Shown: positions 24,824-35,854 of the stretch, one piece after another
Layout: the number at the start of each line of letters is the position of its first letter
Numbering within the stretch: position 1 is the first letter of the stretch
Origin: Parachitinimonas caeni
GTDB lineage: Bacteria > Pseudomonadota > Gammaproteobacteria > Burkholderiales > Chitinimonadaceae
Direction of reading: 5' to 3'
Length of the DNA stretch: 64,000 nucleotides
Assembly (NCBI RefSeq): GCF_030129945.1
Contig: NZ_JARRAF010000007.1
Location: 62,001-126,000, forward strand
Notes under the pieces: model-generated
Seen by the model: only the letters and a program-made list of their open reading frames with translations
Databases searched by the model: none
What the model was told of the DNA's origin: nothing
Position numbers and translations under genes: made by a program

Positions 24824-26446
24824 TTAGTGCAATTTCTGTTCTGCACTCAGTTTATCCACTAGCTCGCGTGCAGGCGGCTCTTCCCAGGTGTGGAACGGCG
24901 CAGGCGACGGAACTTCCCACTCCAGCGTCTGCCCACCTTCCCATGGACGTTGTGGTGCCTTCTGACCACCTTTTATCGTCGGCAACAGCACAAAGAACAG
25001 GAAGTAAACCTGAGCGATACCGAAGGCAAACGCACCAACCGTCGCCATGGTGTTGAACTCGGTAAATTGGGTTGCATAGTCAGGAATGCGGCGTGGCATG
25101 CCAGCCAAGCCCAAGAAGTGCATTGGGAAGAAGGTGACGTTGAAGGCGATCATCGACCACCAGAAATGAACCTTGCCGCGCCCCTCGGGATACATATGGC
25201 CAGTCCACTTCGGCAGCCAGTAGTACACCGCTGCAAACAGCGAGAACAGTGCGCCGGCCACCAGAACATAATGGAAGTGGGCTACAACGTAATAGGTATC
25301 CTGTAATTGAATATCGACCGCAGCGATCGACAAAACAACCCCAGAGAACCCACCCATTGTAAATAGACATACAAAGCCAATTGCAAACAGCATCGGCGTT
25401 TCGAATGTCATGGCTCCTTTCCACATGGTGGCAATCCAGTTAAATACCTTCACACCTGTGGGCACCGCAATCAAAGCCGTTGCGTACATGAAAAACAGTT
25501 GTGCAGTTACAGGCATGCCCACCGCAAACATATGGTGCGCCCAAACCATGAATGACAAAATCGCAATGGAGGCGGTTGCATAGACCATTGAGTGATAGCC
25601 AAACAACGGTTTACGAGAAAATGTGGGAATAACCTGAGAAACTACACCAAAAGCAGGCAATGCCATGATGTAAACTTCTGGGTGACCAAAGAACCAGAAA
25701 ATATGCTGATATAAAACCGGATCACCACCACCAGCTGCATTAAAGAAATTGGTACCAAAATGACGATCTGTCAGCACCATGGTTACTGCCCCGGCCAGAA
25801 CAGGCATCACGGCAATTAACAAATAAGCGGTAATCAGGGATGTCCATGCAAACATCGGCATTTTCATTAATGTCATGCCGGGTGCGCGCATATTTAAAAT
25901 GGTCACGATGATATTTATCGCGCCCATAATCGAAGAAATCCCCATGATGTGAATGGCGAAGATCGTCAGATCCATGCCAACACCCATTTGCGTGGCCAGG
26001 GGCGCATAGAGCGTCCAACCTGCAGCCGCCGCACCGCCAGGTACGACAAAGGAGATCATCAACAACGCAGCAGCCGGTGGCAGCAGCCAGAACGACCAGT
26101 TGTTCATCCGGGCAAACGCCATATCCGGTGCGCCAAGCATCAACGGCAGCATCCAGTTAGCCAAACCTGTAAAGGCCGGCATGATCGCGCCAAAAACCAT
26201 CACCAGCCCATGCAGGGTGGTGAATTGATTGAAAAGCTCCGGCCGGAAGTACTGAAGGCCCGGCTGAAACAGCTCAAGCCGGATACACAAGGCCATAACG
26301 CCGCCGGACAGGAACATGATGAAGGCAAACCAAAGATAGAGCGTACCGATGTCTTTATGGTTGGTTGCCGTTACCCAACGCATGATGCCGCTTGGATGAT
26401 CGTGGTGATCATGCGCGTGGTCTGTAACGTGTGTTGCAGTGGTCAT
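24824..26446 (-). CDS. ctaD: Cytochrome c oxidase subunit I
   Basis: This 540-residue, 12-helix catalytic subunit has the haem a ligand in FTTLHGLVMVFG, the CuB and cross-linked Tyr site in FWFFGHPEVYI, the HH pair in WAHHMFAVGMP, and the haem ligands in VVAHFHYVL. The N-terminus is His-rich (HDHHDH) before TNHKDIGTLYL. It reduces O2 at the haem a3-CuB centre and pumps protons. It follows cox2 by 18 bases. Confidence 0.98.
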   Translation of the reverse strand: MTTATHVTDHAHDHHDHPSGIMRWVTATNHKDIGTLYLWFAFIMFLSGGVMALCIRLELFQPGLQYFRPELFNQFTTLHGLVMVFGAIMPAFTGLANWMLPLMLGAPDMAFARMNNWSFWLLPPAAALLMISFVVPGGAAAAGWTLYAPLATQMGVGMDLTIFAIHIMGISSIMGAINIIVTILNMRAPGMTLMKMPMFAWTSLITAYLLIAVMPVLAGAVTMVLTDRHFGTNFFNAAGGGDPVLYQHIFWFFGHPEVYIMALPAFGVVSQVIPTFSRKPLFGYHSMVYATASIAILSFMVWAHHMFAVGMPVTAQLFFMYATALIAVPTGVKVFNWIATMWKGAMTFETPMLFAIGFVCLFTMGGFSGVVLSIAAVDIQLQDTYYVVAHFHYVLVAGALFSLFAAVYYWLPKWTGHMYPEGRGKVHFWWSMIAFNVTFFPMHFLGLAGMPRRIPDYATQFTEFNTMATVGAFAFGIAQVYFLFFVLLPTIKGGQKAPQRPWEGGQTLEWEVPSPAPFHTWEEPPARELVDKLSAEQKLH

Positions 26447-26464
26447 AACTACTCTCCCTATTCC

Positions 26465-27592
26465 TTACTTGCGGGCTGCTTTGATGTCTGATGGCTGCAC
26501 GACGTCACCAGTCTTGTTACCCCAAGCGTTACGCTCGTAAGTAATTACGGCAGCAATCTCAGTGTCCGACAGCGTCTTCGACCAGCCGGGCATTGCATTC
26601 TTACCTGCCAGTACGATGCCTACGTGCGCGCTTCGATCACCCTTGGCAATCTTCGAGCCGTCCAGTGCAGGGAAGGCGCCCATGCCCTTGCCGTCAGGCT
26701 TGTGGCAGACCGCACAGTTATCCTGGTAGACCTTTTCGCCACGCTTCATCAAATCAGCGAGTTCCCATTTCTTGTTCGGATCGTCGGCACTTTCCGCAGC
26801 CTTTTTCTTTTGCTCGGAGACCCATTTTTTATAATCTTCGTCACTCACCACATTTACCACGATGGGCATGAATCCGTGGTCTTTCCCACACAATTCAGCA
26901 CATTGCCCGCGATAAACACCGACTCGGTCAGCCTTGAACCAGGTATCACGAATAAAGCCGGGAATAGCATCTTGTTTGGTACTGAAAGCCGGCACCCACC
27001 AGGAGTGAATTACATCGTTTGCGGTTAAAAGCAAACGGACTTTCTTGCCGACCGGAACCACCATTGCATTATCAACTTCAAGCAGGTAATTCTCGTTTTT
27101 CTTTTCAACCTGCTGAGAATCTTTTCCAAAATTCTCGTATTGTGTCTGTGGAGTTGCCAATTTGCTATGAAAGCCAAATCCCTCATCAAGGTAGTCGTAA
27201 CCCCATTTCCACTGGTAACCAGTAACTTTTACTGTTACATCGGCACCCTTGGTATTTTTCTGGTTAATGACGACTTTAGTTGCTTGCCAGGCCATTGCTA
27301 CGACAATCAACAGAGGAATAACTGTCCAAACGACTTCGACTGTCACGCTTTCATGAAAATCGGCAGGTTTATGGCCTGTTGATTTGCGATGTTTAAATAT
27401 CGAATAAAACATCACGCCAAAAACAATTACGAATATCACCAAGCATATCCACAAAAGTGTCATATGCAGGCTGTAAACGTCTTGAGCGATGCTTGTAGCG
27501 GGTTGCTGGAAATTAAGCTGATACTCAGCGTGGCTTAAGGATGCCCCGAAAAGCGCCAATGTCGCCAAAAGCTTGTTTCTGTGATTTTTCAT
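26465..27592 (-). CDS. ctaC: Cytochrome c oxidase subunit II with fused cytochrome c domain
   Basis: This 375-residue protein has a signal peptide, two membrane helices, and a CuA cupredoxin domain with YRGQCAELCGKDHGFM (C-x3-C, His, Met). A C-terminal cytochrome c domain has CAVCH (haem c) and a Met ligand in NAMPGWSKTLSD. The fusion makes this a caa3-type subunit II. I chose the ATG at 27592 (MKNHRNKLLATL), preceded by GGGGAGA; an upstream frame extension lacks family support. It is the first gene of the cox operon. Confidence 0.95.
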   Translation of the reverse strand: MKNHRNKLLATLALFGASLSHAEYQLNFQQPATSIAQDVYSLHMTLLWICLVIFVIVFGVMFYSIFKHRKSTGHKPADFHESVTVEVVWTVIPLLIVVAMAWQATKVVINQKNTKGADVTVKVTGYQWKWGYDYLDEGFGFHSKLATPQTQYENFGKDSQQVEKKNENYLLEVDNAMVVPVGKKVRLLLTANDVIHSWWVPAFSTKQDAIPGFIRDTWFKADRVGVYRGQCAELCGKDHGFMPIVVNVVSDEDYKKWVSEQKKKAAESADDPNKKWELADLMKRGEKVYQDNCAVCHKPDGKGMGAFPALDGSKIAKGDRSAHVGIVLAGKNAMPGWSKTLSDTEIAAVITYERNAWGNKTGDVVQPSDIKAARK

Positions 27593-27900
27593 GTTCTCCC
27601 CAACAACAATACGCCCACCGGCGGCGGCGGGCGTCGAATTCGTCTGCGCAACAGTTCCGGCATCACGAAATTGAAATGCCTGCATTGATACGAATCAAAC
27701 AGCAGGCGCGGCAATTTGTCGCACGAGATGGTAGCAGACCCTAGAGGGTTTGCTCAAGAAACTCTGGAGGGGGAAAAGCAGAAGCTCACTATAGACAGCG
27801 ACTATCTAAGTCGCAAGGCTGATAATCAGTACAGATAATGATGTCGCTTGATCACCTTAACCGGCTTTGCGCCGGCAAACTTCAAGCAAAGACTTGCTAA

Positions 27901-28581
27901 TCAGAACAGCAACTTGAGTCTTTCCGTATCAAAGACTGTCTCGGCACCTTCAACTTGCTCATTCCAGTGAAGGGTGCCGAGCCTGGGTGCCGCTATGGCG
28001 CTGGATAAATAGGCAACATTTTCGTCCTGACACGGCATAACCGGATCAATGCAATTAGCCACCCATCCAGCAAGCGGCACATTGCGGGCAAGAATGGACT
28101 CAACCGTCAGCATGGCATGATTCAGGCAACCCAGCCTCACCCCCACAACCAAAATTACAGGCAGATTGAGCGCGATTGCCAGATCAGACATGGTCTGATT
28201 TTCAGAAACTGGGGCAAGCCATCCTCCAGCCCCTTCCACCAGAACCACTTCAGCCAAGGCTGCCAGATGCTGATATGCCTGGGAGACTACAGAAAATTGG
28301 ACATGAGTATTTGCCCTTGCCGCAGCAAGGTGCGGCGACACTGGATCGGAAAACGCATAGGGGTTGCGCCACTCAAGGGGCGCAGCAACGTTCGCGGCAT
28401 TCGCGTGTTGCAACACATCTTCGTTGACGGGTCGTCCGTCCTGACCAGACAGACCACCAGAAGCAATGGGCTTCATGCCCACAGTGCGATACCCATTGGC
28501 GACCAAGCTGCGGATCAATTGAACTGTCACATAAGTCTTACCAACTTCGGTGTCAGTCCCTGTTACGAAGAAGCCGGCCAT
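27901..28581 (-). CDS. bioD: Dethiobiotin synthetase
   Basis: This 226-residue enzyme has the P-loop TGTDTEVGKT at residue 6, KPIASG, and VEGAGGWLAP. It makes dethiobiotin from DAPA, CO2 and ATP. The ATG at 28581 (MAGFFVTGTD) lies 11 bases after the bioC stop with GAGGAAG before it; an upstream frame extension would overlap bioC and is not supported. The order dedA-bioC-bioD shows that part of the biotin pathway is here; bioA, bioB and bioF are elsewhere. Confidence 0.95.
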   Translation of the reverse strand: MAGFFVTGTDTEVGKTYVTVQLIRSLVANGYRTVGMKPIASGGLSGQDGRPVNEDVLQHANAANVAAPLEWRNPYAFSDPVSPHLAAARANTHVQFSVVSQAYQHLAALAEVVLVEGAGGWLAPVSENQTMSDLAIALNLPVILVVGVRLGCLNHAMLTVESILARNVPLAGWVANCIDPVMPCQDENVAYLSSAIAAPRLGTLHWNEQVEGAETVFDTERLKLLF

Positions 28582-28591
28582 GTCTTCCTCG

Positions 28592-29488
28592 TCAGCCCTG
28601 CTTTGGAAAGAAATCAATGACCTGTCGGCCATCCTGCAACACTTTCTTCGAGGCTGATTCCGGCTTCCAGGCATGGCCGTAGATCACTTCATAACTGGCA
28701 GGCAGCTTGCCATTACAACGAAACTGCTCATACGACCCAACCACTTTTTGCCAGGCTTGCTTGCCCAATAATCCTCGCCGACGTCCGCTGGCAACGTTAT
28801 GTGCGCCAATACCTTTTAAATCGAGCATGACATCCTTCACCGTGTCGTATTGCATGGTGATTCGCTCCATATCAATTACCGGGGCACCAAAGCCAGCTTT
28901 TACCAAGGCATCGCCAATATCATGCATATCAATAAACCGATTTACATGCGGTTGATCATCTACTGTTTGAAATGCAGAACGCAATTCCATCAGCGTATCG
29001 GGGCCCAATGTGCTGAAGGTAAACAGCCCGCCAGGTTTAAGTACTCGCCAAGCATCGGCAAAAGCGCTATCCGGTGTGTTACACCACTGTATGGTCAAAT
29101 TCGACCAGACCACATCAAATACAGCGCCCGCAAAAGGCAAATTCTCTGCATCTGCACAAACCTGAGTCCGTTGCACTCCACGCAAGACAGACCACCCTTT
29201 TGCCCAGAATGAAGCCTTGCTCTTCGCAACCTGAAGCATGGAAAGCGCGAGGTCTAACTCAATAACTTGAACATCGGGAAAACGTTTACTCAACAAGTCG
29301 CGGCCATAACCTGTACCCGACCCAAGATCCAGCAAACGGGTCGGCTGAAGTTTCACATAATCAAAGCGCTCATCCAGACGATTGGCGACTTCACGTTGCA
29401 AAACAGCAGATTGGTCATAGTGGTGCGCTGCAGCATCAAATGACTGCCGCACAGCAACCTTCTCGCTAAAAAATGGCTCATCCACCAC
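28592..29488 (-). CDS. bioC: Malonyl-ACP O-methyltransferase
   Basis: This 298-residue SAM-dependent methyltransferase begins with the BioC pattern VRQSFDAAAHHYDQSAVLQ. The SAM loop is LLDLGSGTGYG, with VWSNLTIQWCN and FSTLGPDTLMELR typical of BioC. It methylates malonyl-ACP to start pimeloyl synthesis. The start is GTG, two bases after the dedA stop, with AGGGGAT before it. Confidence 0.95.
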   Translation of the reverse strand: MVDEPFFSEKVAVRQSFDAAAHHYDQSAVLQREVANRLDERFDYVKLQPTRLLDLGSGTGYGRDLLSKRFPDVQVIELDLALSMLQVAKSKASFWAKGWSVLRGVQRTQVCADAENLPFAGAVFDVVWSNLTIQWCNTPDSAFADAWRVLKPGGLFTFSTLGPDTLMELRSAFQTVDDQPHVNRFIDMHDIGDALVKAGFGAPVIDMERITMQYDTVKDVMLDLKGIGAHNVASGRRRGLLGKQAWQKVVGSYEQFRCNGKLPASYEVIYGHAWKPESASKKVLQDGRQVIDFFPKQG

Positions 29489-29490
29489 AC

Positions 29491-30123
29491 TTATCCCCTG
29501 GCCAAATTACGTTGCCGGAAGAACTCGATAATGGCAGGCAATAATGAAACGACAATAATCAAAACCACCAGTATTGATAAATTCTCTTTAACAATGGGGA
29601 AATTACCCAGGAAATACCCACCATAAACCAGACTAATAACCCAAATTAATGCGCCAGCAATGTTAAACAACTGAAATCTAGCAAATGGCATTGCACCAAT
29701 ACCGGCTACAAAGGGGGCGAAAGTTCGAAGGATGGGCATGAATCGAGTCAAAATGACAGCCTTGCCACCGTGCTTCTCAAAAAATCCATGAGTCCTATCG
29801 AGATGTTCCTGTTTGATAAACCACGCCCCAGGCTTTGCCGCCAATTTTTTTCCCAGGGTTCTTCCAACCGCATAATTCACCGTATTACCCAGGATTGCAG
29901 CAACACATAGCATGAGCACCAACAAATTCACATCAATACCGCCAGTTGCCGCCACCGCACCGGCAACAAATAACAGGGAGTCTCCCGGCAAAAATGGCAT
30001 AACCACCAAGCCCGTTTCGCAAAAAACCACAAGGAACAATAGTAGATATATCCAGGCACCATATTCTGCTGAAAAGCTGCCCAAATATTGATCAAGATGG
30101 AGAAAAATATCCAGAATTTGCAT
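29491..30123 (-). CDS. DedA-family membrane protein
   Basis: This 210-residue polytopic protein of the DedA/SNARE-associated family has FCETGLVVMPFLPGDSLLF, GNTVNYAVGR and the conserved RFMPILRTFAPFVAG. DedA proteins act in lipid recycling and membrane homeostasis (flippase-like). The ATG at 30123 is preceded in frame by a GTG. It probably forms a transcript with bioC and bioD. Confidence 0.93.
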   Translation of the reverse strand: MQILDIFLHLDQYLGSFSAEYGAWIYLLLFLVVFCETGLVVMPFLPGDSLLFVAGAVAATGGIDVNLLVLMLCVAAILGNTVNYAVGRTLGKKLAAKPGAWFIKQEHLDRTHGFFEKHGGKAVILTRFMPILRTFAPFVAGIGAMPFARFQLFNIAGALIWVISLVYGGYFLGNFPIVKENLSILVVLIIVVSLLPAIIEFFRQRNLARG

Positions 30124-30152
30124 CACTAACCTGCCTGTATTTCAGAAAAGAC

Positions 30153-30175
30153 AAAGGCGGGCATTGCCCGCCTTT
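30153..30175 (-). terminator. Terminator after secF
   Basis: GGCGGGCA and TGCCCGCC, with A and T runs on both sides, form a strong hairpin 9 bases beyond the minus-strand secF stop. It separates secF from dedA. Confidence 0.85.
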
Positions 30176-30183
30176 TTACTGCA

Positions 30184-31215
30184 TCAAGGCACCGCCTCTT
30201 CTTTTGCCTTAACCGTTGGAATCATATTCTCCCGAGTAACACCAAATAGCAGCAGCAATGGGCTAGCTACCAATACCGAGGAATAAATCCCAAACAAAAT
30301 GCCAATGGTTAATGCCAAAGCAAAGTAGTGCAAGCTAGGGCCGCCGAGAAACAACATTGCCAGTACCATCATTTCTGTGCTGCCGTGGGTAATGATGGTT
30401 CGGCTCATTGTTGTGGTAATCGCGTTATCGATAATTTCGCTAACAGTGCGACCACGCATACTGCCTTTCCTGAAGTTCTCACGAATCCGGTCAAACACCA
30501 CCACAGACTCATTCACCGAGTAGCCGAGTACCGCCAGAACGGCAGCCAGGACCGTAAGAGAGAACTCCCACTGAAAAAATGCAAAGAAGCCAAGAATGAT
30601 CACCACATCATGCATGTTCGCCAGAATGGCGGACAGCGCAAAACGCCACTCAAAGCGGATGGCCAGGTAGATGATGATGCCGACACAGACCAGTAATAGC
30701 GCCAACAAGCCATGCTCGACCAGCTCGGCACCAACAGAGGGGCCAACAAATTCGACCTTACGTTGCACCAAGCATTTATCTTCAAGCGCTTTGTGCTTCA
30801 CTTCATCTGTCTTAGCGGAGACATCAGAACGCAGCTGCTTACACTCCTGAGTGTCGTTATTCGCGACAAGTAGTGCATTGAAGGCCTGATCGCTGATCTT
30901 GGCACTACTGGTCCCTTCAACGTTGGGCAAGCGAATCAATACATCTCGTGCGGTACCCAGTGGCTGCACAATGATGTCGCGCTTCTTGCCACCCAATTCG
31001 AGCTTCTCAATAGAAGTGCGGACCAGCTCAAAATTTGCAGCTTGGGGGTAACGCACCTCCATCACAGTCCCCCCCGTAAACTCAATACTGAAATTGAGAG
31101 GGCGAGTGATCAGAAAAAATACAGACAGCAAAAATGTGACCAGAGATATCGTCGTCGTCAATTTCCCGTAACTCATGAACGGGATATCTCGTTTGAAATG
31201 GAATATTTCGAACAT
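30184..31215 (-). CDS. secF: Protein translocase subunit SecF
   Basis: This 343-residue membrane protein has six helices. SecF motifs are FSIEFTGGTVMEVRYP near residue 45, GYSVNESVVVFDRIREN and THGSTEMMVLAM-type segments in the C-terminal half. With SecD it uses the proton gradient to complete export through SecYEG. The periplasmic loop (about residues 130-165) carries a Lys/Asp/Cys-containing insert. AAGGAAA precedes the ATG; secD ends 18 bases upstream. Confidence 0.96.
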   Translation of the reverse strand: MFEIFHFKRDIPFMSYGKLTTTISLVTFLLSVFFLITRPLNFSIEFTGGTVMEVRYPQAANFELVRTSIEKLELGGKKRDIIVQPLGTARDVLIRLPNVEGTSSAKISDQAFNALLVANNDTQECKQLRSDVSAKTDEVKHKALEDKCLVQRKVEFVGPSVGAELVEHGLLALLLVCVGIIIYLAIRFEWRFALSAILANMHDVVIILGFFAFFQWEFSLTVLAAVLAVLGYSVNESVVVFDRIRENFRKGSMRGRTVSEIIDNAITTTMSRTIITHGSTEMMVLAMLFLGGPSLHYFALALTIGILFGIYSSVLVASPLLLLFGVTRENMIPTVKAKEEAVP

Positions 31216-31233
31216 GCCAGTGTTTCCTTCGCT

Positions 31234-33060
31234 TTAAACGGCGAGCGTTTGAACGCGACGTCGGTAGCCGTAAACCAGGTTTACAACCCCTCTCGACACA
31301 AATACCGCGCTGAACATTGAAGTCAGAATGCCCAAACAGTGTACGACCGCAAAGCCACGCACCGCGCCAGACCCGAAGATCAGCAAGGCAAGACCCGCAA
31401 TCAGCGTCGTGATGTTTGAATCCAGAATGGTCGCCCAAGCATGATCGTATCCCCCCTTGATTGCCGCTTGGGGTGACATGCCGTTGCGTATCTCCTCACG
31501 AATCCGCTCGTTGATCAGCACGTTTGAGTCAATCGCCATACCCAGAGTCAGGGCAATCGCCGCAATGCCTGGCAAGGTCAGCGTTGCCTGTAGCATCGAC
31601 AACAAGCTAACCAGAAACACCAGATTCGATGCCAAAGCAAACGTGGAGATCAAGCCAAAGACGCGGTAGTAAATCACCATGAAGACCGCGATAGCGGCAA
31701 AGCCATACATGGTGGAATGGAAACCTTTCTCAATGTTCTCCTTACCCAGGCTTGGGCCGACCGTGCGTTCTTCGATAATGTTCATCGGAGCAGCCAAAGC
31801 GCCCGCACGCAACAGCAAAGCGACATCCTTGGCATCTGCCGTGGTCATGGCTCCGCTGATCTGAACCTGACCACCACCAATCTCGCCGCGGATAACCGGA
31901 GCGGTAACAACCTGGCCCTTGCCCTTCTCCACCAGAATCATCGCCATACGACGGCCGATGTTATCGTGCGTGACTTGGCGGAAAATGGAGGCACCATTCG
32001 AGTCAAGACGGATGTGAACAGCGGGCGAATTGTGGTCATCGAAGCCAGCTTGCGCGTCACTGATATTTTCACCAGTCAGCTCAACTTCTTTCTTAACCAG
32101 AATCTTGTTGCCACGTCCACGCTCTTCTGCCTCTTCCAGCAATTCATAACCAGCAGGCACATTACCAGCAAGCGCTTCTTGCAGTTTGCCCTGATCATCT
32201 TCAACGAGACGTACCTCAAGTGTGGCGGTTCGGCCGATGATATCCTTGGCCTTGGTCGTGTCCTGCACACCAGGCAACTCAACCACGATACGCTCGGCGC
32301 CCTGCTGTTGAATCGTGGGCTCCGACACCCCTAGTTCGTTCACCCGGTTATGCAAGGTGCTGATGTTCTGCTTTACCGCATCGCCTTGAATGCGACGAAT
32401 TTCCTCAGGATTGAGGGTAATCACCAACTTGTAGTCATTGTCCCCGCGGCGTTCATCGACCTTCAGACTGGTGAAAGTCTTCTCAATCGCACGCTTGGCT
32501 GCCAAGAGTGTTTCCGCATCGCGAAGCTGGACTTCCAGGGTTTGGCCGTTACGGCGCACACTACCATAGCGGACCTTCTTGTCCTTGAGCTCACGACGGA
32601 TATCGCCTGCGGTTCGCTCAAAGGCCTTATCCATCGCCGCCTTCATATCCACTTCCAGCAAGAAGTGCACTCCCCCACGCAGATCCAGGCCCAAAAACAT
32701 CGGGTGCGCACCCAATTTGGACATCCAGGCAGGTGAGTCCGACAGCAAATTCAAGGCAACTGAGTAGTTCTCACCCAAAGCCTCTTGGATGACAGACTTG
32801 GCGTGCAGCTGAACTTCCGTATCTTTAAACCGGACTTTCAAGCTGTTGTTCTCCAGCAATAGACCGGCGGTCTGAATCTTTTGCGCAGCCAATGCCTGTT
32901 CAACCTTGGCCATGACGGCCTGGTCTACATTGATTGTGGAACGTGCGCCGGAAACCTGGACTGCAGGACTTTCACCAAAGAAGTTAGGCAAGGTGAATAT
33001 CGAAGCCACCACTAGGCAAACGACAATGACCAAGTACTTCCAAATTGGGTAGCGATTCAT
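31234..33060 (-). CDS. secD: Protein translocase subunit SecD
   Basis: This 608-residue protein has one N-terminal helix, a large periplasmic domain with GLDLRGGVHFLLEVD, and five C-terminal helices with TLGMAIDSNVLINERIREE. I chose the ATG at 33060 (MNRYPIWKY), preceded by GAGGTAAG; the in-frame extension to 33111 lacks family similarity. It works with SecF and YajC, which lie on either side. Confidence 0.96.
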   Translation of the reverse strand: MNRYPIWKYLVIVVCLVVASIFTLPNFFGESPAVQVSGARSTINVDQAVMAKVEQALAAQKIQTAGLLLENNSLKVRFKDTEVQLHAKSVIQEALGENYSVALNLLSDSPAWMSKLGAHPMFLGLDLRGGVHFLLEVDMKAAMDKAFERTAGDIRRELKDKKVRYGSVRRNGQTLEVQLRDAETLLAAKRAIEKTFTSLKVDERRGDNDYKLVITLNPEEIRRIQGDAVKQNISTLHNRVNELGVSEPTIQQQGAERIVVELPGVQDTTKAKDIIGRTATLEVRLVEDDQGKLQEALAGNVPAGYELLEEAEERGRGNKILVKKEVELTGENISDAQAGFDDHNSPAVHIRLDSNGASIFRQVTHDNIGRRMAMILVEKGKGQVVTAPVIRGEIGGGQVQISGAMTTADAKDVALLLRAGALAAPMNIIEERTVGPSLGKENIEKGFHSTMYGFAAIAVFMVIYYRVFGLISTFALASNLVFLVSLLSMLQATLTLPGIAAIALTLGMAIDSNVLINERIREEIRNGMSPQAAIKGGYDHAWATILDSNITTLIAGLALLIFGSGAVRGFAVVHCLGILTSMFSAVFVSRGVVNLVYGYRRRVQTLAV

Positions 33061-33122
33061 GATGGCTTTGCTTACCTCGCCAAACTGTGGATCAAACGGG
33101 TCTTGGTACAATCTGCCAGCAG

Positions 33123-33452
33123 TTATCTGGCAGCCTTGACCGCGCCCTTCTCAAGCTTCTGAGCAATTGCACCGCGCTGAACAACCACTTCTACGCCATC
33201 GGCAATTTCAACGGTCAGATGTTGGTCACCAGCTTTGACGACCCGCCCCAAAACGCCACCATTTGTTACCACTTCGTCGCCTTTGGCGATGGCGTCTAGC
33301 ATGGCTTTGCGCTCTTTCAGCTGTTTCTGCTGGGGTCTAATCAGAAGGAAATAGAACAAACCAAAGATGATCAGAATCGGCAAGAAGGACACGAGGTCCA
33401 GGCCCCCTGGCGTTGTTGAGGCAGGTGCTGCATAAGCTGGGCTGATAAGCAT
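33123..33452 (-). CDS. yajC: Preprotein translocase subunit YajC
   Basis: The 109-residue protein has one membrane helix (about 25-45) followed by the YajC signature RPQQKQLKERKAMLDAIAKG and a C-terminal beta-barrel-like part (VVTNGGVLGRV). YajC associates with SecDF. The tgt-yajC-secD-secF order is standard. Confidence 0.94.
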   Translation of the reverse strand: MLISPAYAAPASTTPGGLDLVSFLPILIIFGLFYFLLIRPQQKQLKERKAMLDAIAKGDEVVTNGGVLGRVVKAGDQHLTVEIADGVEVVVQRGAIAQKLEKGAVKAAR

Positions 33453-33720
33453 CCAGAACTCCGAAAATCAAAATATAACGTTGGAAAAACCAAAATCCTC
33501 ACCACACCGGGAAGACTGGCAGACATTGACAGTAAATGACCGCACAAGTGCCACAATTCAAGCGGAAGGCGCCGAATAATTGCTGCTTTACGGGGCATCC
33601 TGCCTAAATTGGAAGCCGGGCATTCTAGCCGGTCCCCCCTGCAAAATCCACCGAGGCTGGCTGAACTATGTGCGTCAAACCAGCCATCACGAGGGCGAAT
33701 ATCACTTGCAGCGAGGGAGG

Positions 33721-34884
<1,164 letters not shown>

Positions 34885-35694
34885 TCAACGGGTGTAAAAA
34901 ACAGGATTACCTTTATTGTGGTCAGCCAGAGTCAGGCGCATTGGCGCACCGCTATCCGCGTCGCCAACATAGACATTGCCCTCATAACCAGAACCCGTAT
35001 CGAGATGGCAATGCGACTCATAAATTACCGGATATGGCACCGGATTATGACCACAATAGGTAATAGAAAGACCAGGGTGCCAGCTTGGCCCCTTACGATC
35101 GACCGCACGAATACTTGCTTCATCAGCGATAGTCCGGCTCCAGATCAGGCGCTCAGGGGTATGTTCATCCGCCCCACGCAGACCATCATCAATATCCGCA
35201 TTGGTAAAAAAGCGTCCGCTGGTAGGATTAATTTGCAGCGAGGCATGTACAACATTAAAGCGCTCCGGTGTGCCCGGTCCAACAACTAGCACATGAGGCA
35301 ATTTACCAATAATCTGCGCTAGCGCAGTCAGTTCCGGGTCGCGCTTGAGCAATAGTCCCAGGGCCCACGAACCGCCATTTGCCATGCACAACGCCACATC
35401 GTTGTCGTTGCCGCTTTCCAGTGCATTGAAAAGCATCTGCTCGTGGTTTCCCAATACGGCATAGAACCATGGCTGCCGCAGCAACTTCAGACAGGCGAAT
35501 GAGTCAGCACCGCGATCTATCAGATCCCCCGTGGAAAACAGCCGATCACCACGCGCCGGGTTAAATCCGGAAGCCACAAGCAGTATCTCCAGATCACGCC
35601 GGCAGCCATGAACATCCCCCACCACGAAATCACGCCCTCGCGTGTTATGGGGAACAAATGCAACTCTGGCGCGTGAAGAAGTACCCATGTTCAT
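34885..35694 (-). CDS. PPP-family metallophosphoesterase
   Basis: This 269-residue protein has the three phosphoesterase motifs GDVHG (about residue 26), GDLIDRG (about 52) and GNHE (about 83), plus a later CGHNPVP. This is the PrpA/ApaH-like serine/threonine phosphatase or dinucleotide hydrolase family. It sits between queA and tgt, usually adjacent genes. The substrate is unknown. A canonical apaH is present at 48283, so this is a separate member. Confidence 0.87.
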   Translation of the reverse strand: MNMGTSSRARVAFVPHNTRGRDFVVGDVHGCRRDLEILLVASGFNPARGDRLFSTGDLIDRGADSFACLKLLRQPWFYAVLGNHEQMLFNALESGNDNDVALCMANGGSWALGLLLKRDPELTALAQIIGKLPHVLVVGPGTPERFNVVHASLQINPTSGRFFTNADIDDGLRGADEHTPERLIWSRTIADEASIRAVDRKGPSWHPGLSITYCGHNPVPYPVIYESHCHLDTGSGYEGNVYVGDADSGAPMRLTLADHNKGNPVFYTR

Positions 35695-35854
35695 GTATCT
35701 AATTATCGTGCCAAGGTCAGCAATTTATAAAGGTGACCCGACCTCAAGACGGAAAAACTTGTGACTACAAGGAAGCGAAAAGTGCCTGGCCATCACTGGG
35801 TTTGTCCTTACAGAGAAACCGGCAATCGCCAGCGGCCCAGTACAACTTGGCCTC

